6,513 bases of DNA from Gammaproteobacteria bacterium. GTDB lineage: Bacteria > Aquificota > Aquificia > Aquificales > QOAS01. Positions 5,250 to 6,513 of this stretch are shown here, piece by piece. The stretch spans positions 1-6,513 of the forward strand of contig QOAS01000183.1 of NCBI GenBank assembly GCA_003972855.1, in the 5' to 3' direction. Under the pieces are notes generated by a model. The model was not told where the DNA came from and ran no database searches. It saw only the letters and a list, made by a program, of their open reading frames with translations. How positions within the stretch are numbered: position 1 is the first letter of the stretch; every line of letters starts with the position of its first letter. A program made the translations under genes and the position numbers.

Positions 5250-5861
5250 ATGGATGTTATTCTTACCGTTTGGAAAAATGCCCCTTTGGTAGCCTTCCTT
5301 CTCCTTTTAATATCAACCGTTTCCTTAGCCATATTCTTAGAAAGGTTTGCCAACGTAAAGAAATCAAAAGTTTTACCCCGCAGTTGGAAAAATATCAAAT
5401 TGGAAATAATGAACGGTAGGTTTGAAAGTGCGATTAATTTACTAAAAAGGGATAAAAAACCCCTTTCCAGAATATTGGCAAACATTTTGGAACTCTACTA
5501 CAAGGGTGAAATTTCTAAAACCGAACTCCGCCAAATGGTTGAAAGCGAAAGTTCCATAATCTACTACGAGCTGGGAAAAAGGGTAGGTTTCATATCTATA
5601 TCCGTTACTTTGGCAACCTTTTTGGGACTCATCGGAACGGTTTGGGGACTGATAGAGGTATTCGGTGCTTACAGCATTATGTCCAATGAAGGTCTAAAGA
5701 TGCTCTCCAAAGGTATTGCAACCTCTCTAAACTCCACCGCAATGGGACTATTGGTAGCCATTTTTACCTATATCCTTTACTGGTTGGTAAAAGAAAGAAT
5801 CAACGGAGTTTATACCAAAATATTAAGGGAACTTGAAGAGCTTTTGGAACTTATCCGTTAG
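5250..5861 (+). CDS. MotA/TolQ/ExbB-family proton channel subunit
   Basis: Inner-membrane subunit of the proton-driven stators that energise outer-membrane import (ExbB) or envelope constriction (TolQ). The 203 residues show the three-helix plan: TM1 about 10-30, a cytoplasmic domain 31-110, TM2 about 115-139 with the signature FLGLIGTVWG (124-133), and TM3 about 157-180 (SLNSTAMGLLVAIFTYIL). Thr130 and Thr163 occupy the places of the conserved pore threonines of ExbB. The end is a charged amphipathic helix (181-203). A TolR/ExbD partner normally follows directly, but here the next gene is a convergent regulator, so the partner must be elsewhere. TolQ and ExbB cannot be separated from this sequence alone. 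The ATG at 5250 has no clear Shine-Dalgarno. The last 11 bases overlap the end of the Fur-family gene. Confidence 0.88.
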   Translation: MDVILTVWKNAPLVAFLLLLISTVSLAIFLERFANVKKSKVLPRSWKNIKLEIMNGRFESAINLLKRDKKPLSRILANILELYYKGEISKTELRQMVESESSIIYYELGKRVGFISISVTLATFLGLIGTVWGLIEVFGAYSIMSNEGLKMLSKGIATSLNSTAMGLLVAIFTYILYWLVKERINGVYTKILRELEELLELIR

Positions 5862-6324
5862 TTTGGCACTCGTTACATAAACCGTAACAAACGACATTGC
5901 AACTTTCCGTAATTAACCCCTTTTGATGTAACTTTCCTTTTAAATCTTCTACCGATGTGTCTATATCTTCCAAATCTATAATTTTTCCGCAGTTTTTACA
6001 TATAAAGTGTCCGTGGGGTTTATTTGCTATTTCAAAATGGGCTTTTCCATCGGGAGTAGGTATTCTCCTTACCAATCCAAGCTCTTCAAAAGCGGAAAGT
6101 GCGCGGTATACGGTGCTAAGGGATAAACCGTAAACTCTATCTTTCAGATTTTCATATATATCTTCCGCCGAAGGGTGTTTTTTGGTATTTTTTACGAGTT
6201 CCTTGAAGATTAAAATCCGTTGAGTTGTTATTTTAGCTCCCTTTTCTTTACTGATTTTTATCATGTATTTAACGAGTTTTTCTTCTTCTTGTTCATTTAA
6301 ACCCTTGGTAGCCAAAAAAGTCAT
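5851..6324 (-). CDS. Fur/PerR-family metal-dependent transcription regulator
   Basis: Cytoplasmic dimeric repressor of the Fur superfamily, which senses iron, zinc or peroxide. Numbered from the ATG at 6324 (157 residues), the winged-helix half contains KITTQRILIFKEL (32-44), HPSAEDIYENL (50-60) and the recognition-helix region STVYRALSAFEELGLV (70-85). The C-terminal half has HGHFICKNCGKI (104-115) and CYGLCNEC (146-153), giving the structural zinc site Cys109, Cys112, Cys150 and Cys153. His104 and His106 fit the regulatory metal site. The lack of a His-rich tail fits PerR or a generic Fur; I cannot choose. The start is uncertain: a TTG at 6345 has a modest AGGGA upstream, and an ATG at 6264 would cut into the first helix. 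An 11-base tail-to-tail overlap joins it to the TolQ-like gene, and the Nudix gene lies upstream on the same strand. Confidence 0.9.
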   Translation of the reverse strand: MTFLATKGLNEQEEEKLVKYMIKISKEKGAKITTQRILIFKELVKNTKKHPSAEDIYENLKDRVYGLSLSTVYRALSAFEELGLVRRIPTPDGKAHFEIANKPHGHFICKNCGKIIDLEDIDTSVEDLKGKLHQKGLITESCNVVCYGLCNECQTNG

Positions 6325-6381
6325 AGCAAATGATAATTTAAACAAACTTGGAAAATCCCTAAATAATATAAAGCAGAATAT

Positions 6382-6513
6382 TTAAAGCAGGTTTAGTTTC
6401 TCCATAGCTTTTAAAAAAATTTCTTTATCTCCCCTATACTTAAGGATGCCTTCAACCTTTTCTATCGGAAAAAATCTCGCATCTTTGACTTCCCATGAAG
6501 GAACGGGAATACC
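6382..6513 (-). CDS. C-terminal part of a Nudix hydrolase, Ap4A hydrolase-like (partial)
   Basis: The last 43 codons of a minus-strand gene run off the right edge and stop with TAA at 6382-6384. The encoded end includes PSWEVKDARFFPIEKV and ILKYRGDKEIFLKAMEKL. This matches the closing segment of small Nudix enzymes (E-x-x-x-A-x-F-F-P, then a terminal helix) and resembles what I recall of the Aquifex Ap4A hydrolase C-terminus. Such enzymes cleave diadenosine polyphosphates or similar nucleotides. The catalytic Nudix box lies outside the window, so substrate and activity cannot be judged. Its stop is 57 bases before the ATG chosen for the Fur-family gene (36 before the alternative TTG), so the two may share a transcript. 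Confidence 0.75.
   Translation of the reverse strand, partial: GIPVPSWEVKDARFFPIEKVEGILKYRGDKEIFLKAMEKLNLL

Noticed and set aside
6082..6092. An 11-base match (CTCTTCAAAAG) between the putative guide at 379-389 and the Fur-family gene.
   Set aside because: The match does not begin at the first guide base, has no TTTAT-like motif beside it, and an 11-base match is not far from chance at this size.

Overview
The window looks like chromosomal DNA of a thermophilic, Aquificaceae-type bacterium. The main reasons are a gene that closely resembles the Aquifex RNA-free RNase P (HARP), the tail of a Nudix enzyme that resembles Aquifex Ap4A hydrolase, moderate GC content, and tightly packed short genes with frequent strand changes. 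The family-level assignment is inferred from remembered protein families. No species is claimed.

Layout. Bases 1-48 hold the last 15 codons of an unidentified gene. Bases 49-520 hold no protein gene. About 71-375 of this stretch looks like a small, non-autonomous IS200/IS605-type element: an RNA-like array of hairpins ending in the characteristic right-end hairpin plus AGTTCAC, and a matching hairpin near the left end. No tnpA or tnpB is present. This is an orphan omega-RNA-like locus, followed by a clear extended -10 promoter and strong Shine-Dalgarno for rpmE (L31, 521-727). A periplasmic HtrA/DegP-type protease (745-2199, minus) converges on rpmE. It diverges from argG (2230-3429), leaving only 30 bases between the two start codons. 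HARP (3459-4061) follows argG and overlaps the end of a minus-strand RecO-like gene (4058-4711) by 4 bases. RecO diverges from rplS (L19, 4770-5222) across 58 bases that carry overlapping -10-like boxes. A MotA/TolQ/ExbB-type channel subunit (5250-5861) follows rplS and overlaps by 11 bases the end of a Fur/PerR-family regulator (5851-6324, minus). Upstream of that regulator on the minus strand is the end of a Nudix hydrolase (6382-6513, running off the window).

How they work together. Most genes are housekeeping: translation (L31, L19), tRNA 5' maturation (HARP), arginine synthesis (ArgG), recombination repair (RecO), envelope protein quality control (HtrA) and metal or peroxide sensing (Fur family). 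The arrangement looks like scattered short transcription units rather than one functional cluster. The part least explained by ordinary genes is the orphan IS200/IS605 right-end RNA immediately upstream of rpmE.
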